In this document: positions 8,795 through 17,194 of the stretch, one piece after another
Layout of the letters: the number at the start of each line of letters is the position of its first letter
How positions within the stretch are numbered: the stretch's first letter is position 1
Source of the DNA: Clostridiaceae bacterium M8S5
GTDB taxonomy: Bacteria; Bacillota; Clostridia; Tissierellales; MCWD3
Direction of reading: 5' to 3'
DNA: 64,000 nt
NCBI GenBank assembly: GCA_029227815.1
Contig: CP118523.1
Coordinates: forward strand, 558,001 to 622,000
The notes under the pieces: generated by a model
The model's database searches: none
Told to the model about the DNA's origin: nothing
Seen by the model: only the letters and a program-made list of their open reading frames with translations
Position numbers and translations under genes: made by a program

Positions 8795-9600
8795 GTAAGC
8801 TGTAATTTTTTTATTATATCAGATGTTAAATTACAGCTTACAATGTTGTGGTCGAAAAACAATCTCAGCTTCAAGGTGGTTGGTTGATATATTATTTTTA
8901 GGGTAATGATTTATGAGATTAAGGGCAAAGTTTTATGATGGTTCGTTACTTATTGGTGGGAAGCATATCCTAATTTTTTTCAATAGATGTCCTGTTCCTA
9001 ATTATGTAAGTAGAAGCGTTGTAGGAACAAGTCTTCTAAAGTCGCTTCTTCGGAAAAACGAATATGCTTCTTAGATAATTTATTGGTTGTTTTTAGAATT
9101 TATTTAGATTATTTCTGTGGGTTTTGTGATTGCTCACAATTCTATTAATTCAGCTGTAATTATTATTCTTACTCAAAATAAATCATGCCTTATGACCCTA
9201 ATAAACTACTCTGAATATTCCAACCAACAATGTTACTAGGGAGAGCAAGAGATATTACTTGTAGGTAAATTTGGGGAGCTGTTTCTTCAAAGCTTTTACT
9301 TAAATTATTAGAAACAGCTTCTCTACTGCACCGCAAAGTTTATCTTTGCTTTCCCTTTCACCAATGAACTATTCTTTGAAATGAGTATTTTTCCCACACT
9401 CCAACGCATTACCCTAAAAAAAAACAATTAATAAACCTAATAGAAGCTGAATAACATTTGCTGTAAACGACATTGAGAGTAGTGTTTCTACATGAGTATT
9501 ACAATCAAAGAAACACTGCTCTTTCCGAGTTAAAAAAAATGAGTCACACTGCAAAGCATGACCCTAATTCAGATTCTCATAGTTACTCTAAAAACTGCAA
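8795..9600 (+). ncRNA. Candidate large structured non-coding RNA, copy 1
   Basis: About 800 bases with no convincing protein gene but many strong helices, sharing long blocks with 14791-15385. Visible helices: 8795-8808/8828-8841 (14 bp), 8865-8872/9443-9450, 8895-8908/9407-9420 (14 bp perfect, closing about 500 bases), 8960-8968/9062-9070, 9239-9253/9342-9355, 9273-9286/9310-9323 and 9475-9489/9509-9523. An interleaved pair, 8994-9000/9022-9028 with 9013-9018/9043-9048, forms a pseudoknot. The conserved 3' part contains CACTGCAAAGCATGA and CATAGTTACTCTAAAAAC. Size and elaborateness resemble ornate RNA classes such as OLE, ROOL or GOLLD, but I cannot assign a class. The plus strand is favoured because most arm substitutions between copies convert A-U to G-U there. 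Ends are approximate. Confidence 0.65.
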
Positions 9601-9854
9601 TAAAATTTGTGTGACATAGTGCGAAACTAGCATTAGCAAAGCACAATATATACAAGCTTTCTATAGGATAAAAGTAAAGAAAATAGAAATATTATTTAGA
9701 TAAAACCTTGTTTTTAATATTACATTAAATATAACTATGATAAAATAAAAACCGAGAGCTAGTACTATCCTGTAAAGACATTAGATGAGGTAAAAACATA
9801 TACAGCTTATATAGAAACACATCAAACATTTAATTAAACAATGGAGGTGGTATT

Positions 9855-10544
9855 ATGATTAATATTTTGATTATAGAAGATGATGTATCATTAAATAATG
9901 GTATTGTGATGAGTTTAAAGCAACCTACATACAAATTTACACAGTGTTATACAAATGAAGAAGCTGAGAAAAATTTAGCACAGAATCAATATGATTTAAT
10001 AATACTAGATGTGAACTTACCTGATGGTAATGGTTTTGTTCTTTGTAAAAAGATAAGACATACTTCATCAGTGCCTATTATATTTCTAACGGCTAAAGAT
10101 TTAGAAGTTGATGAATTAACAGGCTTAGAGCTCGGAGGAGATGATTATATCACAAAACCTTTTAGTCTAATGATACTTAGAGCGAGAGTGGCAAGTTTGC
10201 TGAGAAGGTCTAAAAATGATACTAACAAAGAAATAAACACTCAAGATTTTAGTTTTAATTTTGAAGATATGACCTTTTATAAAGGTGAATCTAATATCGA
10301 GTTAAGCAAAACAGAGCAAAAATTATTGAATATACTAATAAGTAATAGAGGCAACATACTAAAACGAGATTTGCTTATAGATAAGATATGGACAGGAGAT
10401 ATAGAGTACGTAAATGAGAACGCCCTGTCAGTGGCTATCAAAAGACTAAGAGATAAATTAGAAGATAATCCTGCAAAACCAAAATACATAAAAACTATTT
10501 ATGGATTAGGCTACATGTGGGATGGAGATATTGACAATGAATAA
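9855..10544 (+). CDS. OmpR/PhoB-family response regulator
   Basis: DNA-binding output of a two-component system. Residues 1-115 are a receiver domain: acidic pocket EDD, phosphoacceptor Asp in LIILDVNLPDGNGF, Thr in PIIFLTAKD and Lys in DDYITKPFS. Residues 130-226 are a winged-helix effector (KTEQKLLNILISNRG, VNENALSVAIKRLRDKLE, IKTIYGLGYMW). Ribosome site GGAGGTGG. It overlaps the histidine kinase start by eight bases and is followed by an ABC transporter, the layout of peptide- or antibiotic-sensing Bce/Vra-like modules in Firmicutes. The probable targets are the transporter genes at 11548-14770. Confidence 0.93.
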   Translation: MINILIIEDDVSLNNGIVMSLKQPTYKFTQCYTNEEAEKNLAQNQYDLIILDVNLPDGNGFVLCKKIRHTSSVPIIFLTAKDLEVDELTGLELGGDDYITKPFSLMILRARVASLLRRSKNDTNKEINTQDFSFNFEDMTFYKGESNIELSKTEQKLLNILISNRGNILKRDLLIDKIWTGDIEYVNENALSVAIKRLRDKLEDNPAKPKYIKTIYGLGYMWDGDIDNE

Positions 10545-11448
10545 ACCTTATTCAATATTTATTATAATAAATTTAATTACTATAGTATTATGTTTGTTAA
10601 TCGCTATTGTTCATAGGAATAAAGTAAAAAAACTAATGCAAAAACTAAACCAAATGTTGGACAAGGCTTTAGATGGTAGCTTTGAAGAGGACACGTATGA
10701 TGAATCGTTTTTATCAGCAATAGAATTAAAGTTAAGTAGATTTGTCAAAAATACATTGGTTGCTAAACAAAGTATAAATAATGAAAAGAAAAACATAAAA
10801 GCTTTAGTAGCAGATATATCTCATCAAACAAAGACTCCTATAGCCAATATTTCTTTATACTCACAACTACTATCTGAACAAGAGCTAGATGATAATACTT
10901 TAGAATTTGCTAATCAAATAAGTAGACATGTAGTAAAACTTGATTTCTTGATTCAATCTTTATTAAAATCATCTAGGCTAGAGACAGATATAATATCAGT
11001 AAGAGTAAAGGATACTTCTGTGTTTGAATTGATTAAAGAGACAGCAAATAGAATAAAGAGCAAAGCTAGTGAAAAAGACATATATATCAATATTATTGGA
11101 GAAGAGTGTATAGCTAAATTTGATAAAAAATGGACTGAAGAAGCCTTGTATAATGTTTTAGATAATGCTGTAAAATATTCTCCTTTAGGTAGTGTAATTA
11201 CAGTATCTATTATAGTTTATGATATGTTTTGTAGGATAGATATTATAGATAAAGGAATAGGTATTAATAACGAAGATATAAACGCTATATTTAAGAGGTT
11301 TTATAGATGCAAGAATGTTAGTCAATATGAAGGGGTAGGGCTAGGATTGTATATAGCCAGAACTATAATAACAAAACAAGGGGGTTACATTAAAGTCAAA
11401 TCATCCATAGATAGAGGTTCAAAGTTCTCTATTTTCATCCCTAAATAG
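10537..11448 (+). CDS. Sensor histidine kinase of the two-component system
   Basis: Partner kinase of the preceding regulator. The start is taken at ATG 10537, overlapping the regulator stop; an earlier in-frame start has no good ribosome site. One N-terminal membrane helix (about residues 7-27) is followed by a charged linker, a HisKA region with ADISHQTKTPIAN (phosphoacceptor His) and a HATPase domain with N box LYNVLDNAVKYSP, G1 box DKGIGI and GVGLGLYIARTI. There is essentially no extracellular loop. Kinases of this short intramembrane-sensing kind typically detect their signal through an associated ABC transporter, which fits the genes downstream. Confidence 0.92.
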   Translation: MNKPYSIFIIINLITIVLCLLIAIVHRNKVKKLMQKLNQMLDKALDGSFEEDTYDESFLSAIELKLSRFVKNTLVAKQSINNEKKNIKALVADISHQTKTPIANISLYSQLLSEQELDDNTLEFANQISRHVVKLDFLIQSLLKSSRLETDIISVRVKDTSVFELIKETANRIKSKASEKDIYINIIGEECIAKFDKKWTEEALYNVLDNAVKYSPLGSVITVSIIVYDMFCRIDIIDKGIGINNEDINAIFKRFYRCKNVSQYEGVGLGLYIARTIITKQGGYIKVKSSIDRGSKFSIFIPK

Positions 11449-11453
11449 AAATT

Positions 11454-11477
11454 AAATCTTTCAGATGTGAAAGATTT
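11454..11477. promoter_or_regulatory. Inverted repeat between kinase and ABC transporter genes
   Basis: Perfect 10-bp arms AAATCTTTCA and TGAAAGATTT around a GATG loop. No T-run follows on the plus strand, so it is a weak candidate for a terminator. It lies 70 bases upstream of the ABC ATPase start and could be a response-regulator operator or an RNA hairpin that separates transporter from regulator expression. Confidence 0.45.
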
Positions 11478-11547
11478 AAGAAAGAGTTCAGAAATATTCT
11501 TACGGTATAGTTTAATTAAAGCTATAAATTTAATAGGGGGTACATAG

Positions 11548-12231
11548 ATGAATATATTAGAGACAAAGAATCTCGTTAAGCATTATGGACAGAAAGAAAA
11601 TCTAGTTAAAGCCTTAGATGGAGTAGATTTGACTGTTAAATCAGGTGAATTTGTATCAATAGTAGGAACATCAGGAAGCGGTAAATCTACACTTTTGCAT
11701 ATGCTAGGAGGATTAGATAGACCAACAGAAGGGTCTGTTAAAGTTGATGGTAAAGAGTTGTTTACTCTTAAAGATGATGAGTTAACTATATTTAGAAGAA
11801 GAAAGATTGGATTCATATTTCAAAGCTACAATTTAGTTCCTGTTTTAAACGTATATGATAATATAACGCTACCTATTGAGCTAGATGGAAATGAAGTAGA
11901 TAAAGGCTTTATAAACCAGATAGTTGATACATTAGGGCTTAGCTCAAAACTCAATAACTTGCCTAATAATCTATCAGGTGGACAACAACAACGTGTTGCA
12001 ATTGCTAGAGCATTGTCTACAAAGCCAGCTATTATACTTGCAGATGAACCTACAGGAAATCTTGATAGTAAAACAAGTTTAGATGTAATAGGTTTGTTAA
12101 AAGTAACAAGTAAAAAGTTTAACCAAACAATAGTTATGATAACGCATAACGAAGAAGTAGCTCAAATGGCAGACCGTAGCATACGTATTGAAGATGGTAA
12201 AATCGTAGGTGGCGGTGATAAGAATGATTAA
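11548..12231 (+). CDS. ABC transporter ATP-binding protein, MacB/LolD type
   Basis: ATPase subunit (227 residues) driving the FtsX-like permease downstream. Walker [10 protein letters not shown] (about residue 41), Q-loop [17 protein letters not shown], signature [15 protein letters not shown], Walker [13 protein letters not shown] and the switch His in VMITHNEE are all intact. The QSYNLxPxxxVxxN and GNLD elements are characteristic of the lipoprotein and antimicrobial-peptide exporter branch. Ribosome site AGGGGG. The stop overlaps the permease start at 12224. Confidence 0.94.
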   Translation: MNILETKNLVKHYGQKENLVKALDGVDLTVKSGEFVSIVGTSGSGKSTLLHMLGGLDRPTEGSVKVDGKELFTLKDDELTIFRRRKIGFIFQSYNLVPVLNVYDNITLPIELDGNEVDKGFINQIVDTLGLSSKLNNLPNNLSGGQQQRVAIARALSTKPAIILADEPTGNLDSKTSLDVIGLLKVTSKKFNQTIVMITHNEEVAQMADRSIRIEDGKIVGGGDKND

Positions 12232-14770
12232 AGTTAACAATAAAAAAATGATCAATAAACTTGCATTTAAGAACATGACCTCAGCTAAAAGTAGAAATAT
12301 AATGGCTATATTAGCGATAGTACTAACAACTGTGTTGTTTACCTGTTTATTGACAGTAAGTATAGGTGTTAAAGATTCTTTTCAATATCAAACAATTAGG
12401 CAAGCAGGTGGGGATGGCCACGGAGCTTTAAAATACATAAATGATGAGCAGTACAATAACATTAAAAATCATAAGCTTATAAATAAGATTAGTTATAATA
12501 AGATTGTTGCTGATAGTGTAGACAGTACCGAATTTTTAAAAAGGCATGTTGAGATGTACTATATGGATGACGTAGCAATGGAGCTTGGATTTTGCGAGCC
12601 TACAGCAGGCAGTAAGCCAATAAAAGAAAATGAAATAATAACGGATACAAAAACTCTAGATTTATTAGGAGTTCCTCATAAAATAGGGGCTAATGTTCCA
12701 CTTGAATATACAGTTAGAGGAGAGAAGATTAAGCGAACTTTTAAATTATCTGGATATTGGGAAAGTGATCCTGTTTTTAATGTTGGATTAGCTATAGTAT
12801 CTAGAGCTTATGTAGATGCTATGGGAGATAAATTAAAATATACGTACAATGATGATTATAGTATGGTAGGGGCGATCAATTCATATGTGATGTTTGACAA
12901 TAGTTTTAATTTAGAGGATAAATTAACTACAACTATAACAGAAAGTGGATATACTATACCAGAAGCTAAAAATGGGGGTAAATTTTTAGATACAGATATA
13001 AGGAATAATATAAATTGGGCTTATATATCAAGTAGCTTTTCGCTTGATCCTACCACAATTATCTCATTTTCATTGCTAGTTCTATTGATAATTTTTTCAG
13101 GCTATCTTATCATCTACAATATATTTCAAATATCAGTAATCAGAGATATAAAGTTTTATGGCCTTTTGAAGATTATAGGAACTACATCAAAACAAATACG
13201 AAGGATAATATCATTTCAAGCTATTATATTATGTCTTATAGGAATACCTATAGGATTGTTGGTAGGTTTTATAATTGGTTGTAAGGTTATGCCTATGGTG
13301 CTTAGCATAACAAATTATGATTTAAGTGACATTAAAATATCTTACAATCCAGCTATATTTATAGCTTCATCTATCTTTGCGCTGATAACAGTTTTTATTA
13401 GTACTCGTAAACCAGCAAGAATAGCTAGTAAATCATCACCTGTTGAAGCAGTAAAGTATAGTGGAGGTAATGAAAACATAAAGAACAAAACTAAAAGAAC
13501 CAAGGGGAAAAATAATATCAGAAAAATGGCTTTATCAAATATAAGTCGTAATAAAAAACGTACAATAATTGCAATAGTATCAATGACATTAAGTTTAGTA
13601 ATCCTAAATTCTGTTTTCACAATCACAAACGGTATCGACATGGATAAATTTTTAGCAAAATTTGTTGATACAGATTTTTTAATAGGTCATGCTAATTATT
13701 TCAATCAACATCGTTTTAGATCTGCAGAGGACGAATTAAACGCGACATTTATATCAGCTGTTAAATCAAGAGATGAGTTTAAAGTGGGAGGTAAGATTTA
13801 TTATAATATAGATATAGGAGACTGTTCAATATATAGAGAAAATCCTAATGAAAAGGGCTGTCATGGATATCAATTGAATCTAGCACGAGATGGTCAACCG
13901 ATGTTAGATTTATATGGTATGGATGATTTTAATCTATCAAGATTAGACATAATTGAAGGTAGTATGGATATAGACAGGTTTAAAGAAGGTCAATATATAA
14001 TCGAAGGCGTTCATGATGATGACCATGGAAACATAATAAATGAAACCTCCCATTATGAAATAGGCGATAAAGTAAAAATAACTGTTGATGGTAATGCTTA
14101 TGAATATGAGGTAATGGCGAAGATTAGGATTAATTCAAGGACGATATCAAGTCGATTCTATAATGATTTTGCATTCTATCTTCCATCAGATAAATATAAG
14201 AGTATTGTTAAAAAACCTGTATTAATGACATATGCATTTGATGTAATAGATGGTACAGAGAATGAAATGGAAAGCTTCTTAAAGAGCTATACAAATAAGA
14301 TTCAAACATTGATGGATTATGAATCTAAAGCGGTTTTTGTTAATGAATTTGATGGAGTATACAATTTGTTCTTGACTGTAGGTGGAATACTCAGTGCTAT
14401 AATAGGACTAATAGGAGTACTCAATTTTGTAAATTCTATGTTTACAAGTATATGGTCAAGAAGAAGAGAGTTTGCTATGTTGCAAGGTATAGGAATGTCT
14501 AGAAAACAGTTAATTAGTATGCTGTCGTTTGAGGGGCTTTATTACGCATTGTTTACTATATTTGCGTCAATAGTATTAAGTACTGTATTTTCTAAGTTTG
14601 TTATAGACGAAATAGTAAGCAATCTATGGTTCTTTAGTTATAGATTCGTTATTATGCCATTACTAATTGTAGCACCTATATTGATACTGGTTTCTGTTAT
14701 AATTCCATATGTAGCATATATTAGTATAGGAAAAGATAGTATAGTTGAAAGATTGAGGATTGCGGAATAA
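12224..14770 (+). CDS. FtsX-family ABC transporter permease
   Basis: Membrane subunit paired with the upstream ATPase. ATG 12224 overlaps the ATPase stop and follows GGTGGCGGTGATAAG; upstream in-frame starts lie inside the ATPase. A membrane helix near residues 25-45 precedes a soluble domain. FtsX-type helices lie at about 280-410, a second soluble domain at about 470-710, and a final FtsX triplet at about 715-840. The total of 848 residues gives the long two-FtsX-domain layout of exporters that handle lipids, lipoproteins or antimicrobial peptides. Co-location with an intramembrane-sensing kinase suggests envelope stress or antimicrobial-peptide defence; the substrate is inference. Confidence 0.9.
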   Translation: MIKVNNKKMINKLAFKNMTSAKSRNIMAILAIVLTTVLFTCLLTVSIGVKDSFQYQTIRQAGGDGHGALKYINDEQYNNIKNHKLINKISYNKIVADSVDSTEFLKRHVEMYYMDDVAMELGFCEPTAGSKPIKENEIITDTKTLDLLGVPHKIGANVPLEYTVRGEKIKRTFKLSGYWESDPVFNVGLAIVSRAYVDAMGDKLKYTYNDDYSMVGAINSYVMFDNSFNLEDKLTTTITESGYTIPEAKNGGKFLDTDIRNNINWAYISSSFSLDPTTIISFSLLVLLIIFSGYLIIYNIFQISVIRDIKFYGLLKIIGTTSKQIRRIISFQAIILCLIGIPIGLLVGFIIGCKVMPMVLSITNYDLSDIKISYNPAIFIASSIFALITVFISTRKPARIASKSSPVEAVKYSGGNENIKNKTKRTKGKNNIRKMALSNISRNKKRTIIAIVSMTLSLVILNSVFTITNGIDMDKFLAKFVDTDFLIGHANYFNQHRFRSAEDELNATFISAVKSRDEFKVGGKIYYNIDIGDCSIYRENPNEKGCHGYQLNLARDGQPMLDLYGMDDFNLSRLDIIEGSMDIDRFKEGQYIIEGVHDDDHGNIINETSHYEIGDKVKITVDGNAYEYEVMAKIRINSRTISSRFYNDFAFYLPSDKYKSIVKKPVLMTYAFDVIDGTENEMESFLKSYTNKIQTLMDYESKAVFVNEFDGVYNLFLTVGGILSAIIGLIGVLNFVNSMFTSIWSRRREFAMLQGIGMSRKQLISMLSFEGLYYALFTIFASIVLSTVFSKFVIDEIVSNLWFFSYRFVIMPLLIVAPILILVSVIIPYVAYISIGKDSIVERLRIAE

Positions 14771-14784
14771 GTGCATTGAATTGC

Positions 14785-15390
14785 TTTATGACGCAGGGTG
14801 CTCATAGCTTATTTGTAGGAAGCTTATCTAATTTCCAATAACTTTTAAAGTTGCTCTTGGAAAACGGATAGGCTTCTTTGTTAGTTTGTTGGTTATTTTG
14901 TTAATTATTTTAGCTTATCTCTGTAGGTCTTATTCTACCATCACTTATGGCTGCTCACCATTTTGTTAATAAAAATTTCATCATGTAAAGTAACTAGGGA
15001 AAGCGAAAGATGTTTCCTCGCAGTAAAATCGAGGAGCTGTTTCTTCAAAGCTTTTACTCAAATTATTAGAAACAGCTTCTCTACTACACCAAAAAGGTTA
15101 TCTTTGCTTTCCCTTGCACCATTGAGTTACTTATTTACAATGAGCATATTTTCATACTCCAACGGCTTACCCTAAAGAAGATTAACCAAAATACCTACTA
15201 GAAGCTAAATAACATTATTCGTAAACGACATTGAAGCATCTATTTTATCATTATAACAATTAAAAACAGATGCTTCTCCGAGTCAGAATAATGTTTTTTA
15301 ATGCTTCCACACAAAAAATAATGAGCAACACTGCAAAGCATGACTCTAATTCAGATTCCTCATAGTTACTCTAAAAACGTTAGCTTTTTT
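14785..15390 (+). ncRNA. Candidate large structured non-coding RNA, copy 2
   Basis: Second, shorter copy of the element at 8795-9600, in the same orientation, beginning just after the permease stop. Shared helices: 14819-14828/14867-14876, 14997-15011/15100-15113, 15031-15044/15068-15081 and 15233-15241/15268-15276, plus AGGGTG 14795-14800 with TACCCT 15168-15173. The 15233 hairpin has a different sequence from its counterpart at 9475 yet still pairs, which is compensatory change. The 9-base block CGTAAACGACATTGA-like around 15220-15233 and the 3' block 15328-15378 are nearly identical between copies. The outermost domain and pseudoknot of copy 1 are not found. No credible protein gene lies inside. 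The RNA class is unknown to me. Confidence 0.65.
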
Positions 15391-15478
15391 ACATATCAAC
15401 CAGAGAATAATTTAAGTTTCTCATCTAAATTAGGTATGTTATAATTTAGAAAACTGATAAATTAAAGGGGGACAAAAG

Positions 15479-16231
15479 ATGAAACCGTTAATAGGGATAA
15501 CTGCTTGCTATACAAGTAAGACGAAGGAAGCGAACAGGACTGGACAAGATAGGATTTCATGTTCAATAGATTATCCAGAGAGTATAAAAAATGCAGGTGG
15601 GGTACCTGTTTTAGTACCAGTAATAGAAGATGAAGAATACATAGATGAATTGGTAAAAAAACTTGACGGAGTACTATTTTCAGGTGGAGCAGATATTTAT
15701 CCGTTATATTATGGACAAGTTGTAAAAAGGAAACTTGGAGATGTTGTAATCAAGAGGGATGATTTTGAATACATGCTTATGGGAAAAGCGATAAAATATA
15801 ATAAACCTATATTAGGGATTTGTAGAGGTCTTCAATTGATAAATGTTTTTTTTAATGGAACACTATATCAAGATGTATTTGAAGAAAATATTGCTAAGCA
15901 AGAACATGTTGGAACAATGCTGTCTAGAGACATGGTTTGTCATAATGTTAAGCTAAAAAAAGATAGCATATTACATAAAGCAATAGGTATAGAAGAAATA
16001 GGAGTAAATAGCTTCCACCATCAAGCAGTTGATAAATTAGGAGATGGATTGGTAGTAACTGCTACCTCCGAGGATAATATAATAGAAGGCTTTGAGCACG
16101 AAGAATATTCATGTGTATTTGGTGTTCAGTGGCATCCAGAAATGATGGCATCGAGTAACGATATACAACAAAAGATATTTAACTATTTTGTAGGTGAAAT
16201 AAGAAATAAGACTGTTGAAAGGGAGATTTAG
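15479..16231 (+). CDS. Class I glutamine amidotransferase-like hydrolase, PuuD/peptidase C26 family
   Basis: Related to gamma-glutamyl-GABA hydrolase PuuD, which cleaves gamma-glutamyl amide bonds. The triad is visible: nucleophile Cys in GICRGLQLINV (about residue 116), then His and Glu in GVQWHPEMM near residue 220. The oxyanion region FSGGADIYPLYYG and the SFHHQAV segment are also typical. Ribosome site AAAGGGGG. It ends one base before the MNIO-family gene, so the two are probably co-transcribed. Substrate is uncertain; polyamine genes are not nearby, so a role with the MNIO partner is possible but unproven. Confidence 0.88.
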   Translation: MKPLIGITACYTSKTKEANRTGQDRISCSIDYPESIKNAGGVPVLVPVIEDEEYIDELVKKLDGVLFSGGADIYPLYYGQVVKRKLGDVVIKRDDFEYMLMGKAIKYNKPILGICRGLQLINVFFNGTLYQDVFEENIAKQEHVGTMLSRDMVCHNVKLKKDSILHKAIGIEEIGVNSFHHQAVDKLGDGLVVTATSEDNIIEGFEHEEYSCVFGVQWHPEMMASSNDIQQKIFNYFVGEIRNKTVEREI

Positions 16232-16232
16232 T

Positions 16233-17075
16233 ATGCTTATAGGATGTAACTATCATGAAGAAACAGTGAGGCTAGTAAAAGAAAATAAAATAGATATTGA
16301 TTATTACAAATTTCCTGCTTTAGGGTATCAAATGGATGTCTTTGATTCTCCAGATCTAATAGAGTTAAAAAAACTAGCTAATAGATTAAAGCAAACAAAA
16401 CCTATAAATCTACATGGTTTAAATCCATCACTTCACAATATATGCTCTAAGACTTTTATTGAAGATTTAGATGTAGATATCGTAAGAGAATTGATAGACA
16501 TTTGTGAGCTGAAAGGGCTATCGATTCACTTAGATGGATCAGATATCAATGATACAAGAGCAGAGTTATTGGAAAGAGTGGTAAATAATATTAGATATGT
16601 GAAGAATACATTCAATGATCTAGAATTCTTTGCATTAGAAAATATAGGTTTGTTAAGAAATCCATTTGTATACGAGGCAGACTTTATTAGTGAAATTATA
16701 CAGCAATCAGATGCAGATTTCTTATTAGATATAAGTCATGCATATGTAGCAGCAAAGAGTCTTAAAATTGATATATGGGATTATATGAAAGTACTCCCAT
16801 TAGATAGAGTGTATGAGATACATATTAATGGTTGGATAGAAAAAGGTTCACAGATTATGGCTCACACTAAGATTCATGAAGAAGGATATAGACTGTTAAA
16901 ACAAGTACTAGACATATCAAAACCAAAGATGATAACTATAGAGTATGGAAGGCACAATGACAGAATAAACTCAGGATGTCCAGTAATGAAAAAGGACGTA
17001 ATAAATGTAAGAGCTATGGATGAGATTGAAGAGCAGGTTATAAGAATTAGAAGAATACTTGAGTGCTATAAATAA
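16233..17075 (+). CDS. DUF692/MNIO-family (multinuclear non-heme iron oxidase-like) protein
   Basis: TIM-barrel protein of 280 residues. The strand-end metal-ligand pattern is visible: INLHG (His, about 58), ALENIG (Glu, about 136), LLDISHAYVAA (Asp and His), YEIHINGW, the loop HTKIHEEG and MITIEYGR near the C-terminus. Characterised members are iron enzymes that modify cysteines or backbones of ribosomal peptides, usually with a partner protein (MbnB/MbnC, TglH/TglI). I see no short precursor gene and no recognisable partner here; the neighbour is a PuuD-like hydrolase. AAGGGAG precedes ATG 16233. Function is therefore open: RiPP modification or another small-molecule oxidation. Confidence 0.72.
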   Translation: MLIGCNYHEETVRLVKENKIDIDYYKFPALGYQMDVFDSPDLIELKKLANRLKQTKPINLHGLNPSLHNICSKTFIEDLDVDIVRELIDICELKGLSIHLDGSDINDTRAELLERVVNNIRYVKNTFNDLEFFALENIGLLRNPFVYEADFISEIIQQSDADFLLDISHAYVAAKSLKIDIWDYMKVLPLDRVYEIHINGWIEKGSQIMAHTKIHEEGYRLLKQVLDISKPKMITIEYGRHNDRINSGCPVMKKDVINVRAMDEIEEQVIRIRRILECYK

Positions 17076-17194
17076 AATAACTGTAAATTATTGACGTAAA
17101 AGCTTATATGTTTTTCTATTGTATGTTGAAGGAATAATAGTAATAATTTAAATAAATACACCGGTTTAAGAATAATAAAAAAGGGGTATTAGGT

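Noticed and set aside
8795..9600. Interpretation as a degenerate group II intron
   Set aside because: I could not find a convincing domain V hairpin with its AGC/GUUCG-like features or GTGYG at the 5' end, and no reverse transcriptase remnant. Not fully excluded without a model search.
14963..15175. 70-codon open frame in the 14.8-15.4 kb intergenic region
   Set aside because: No convincing ribosome site, composition unlike the neighbouring genes, and it lies inside the structured repeat where both helix arms would have to be coding. The frame is not kept in copy 1.
8735..15480. A composite transposon bounded by the two long repeats
   Set aside because: The repeats are direct, differ considerably in sequence and length, have no transposase, and no target duplications are visible. 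An RNA explanation fits the covariation better.
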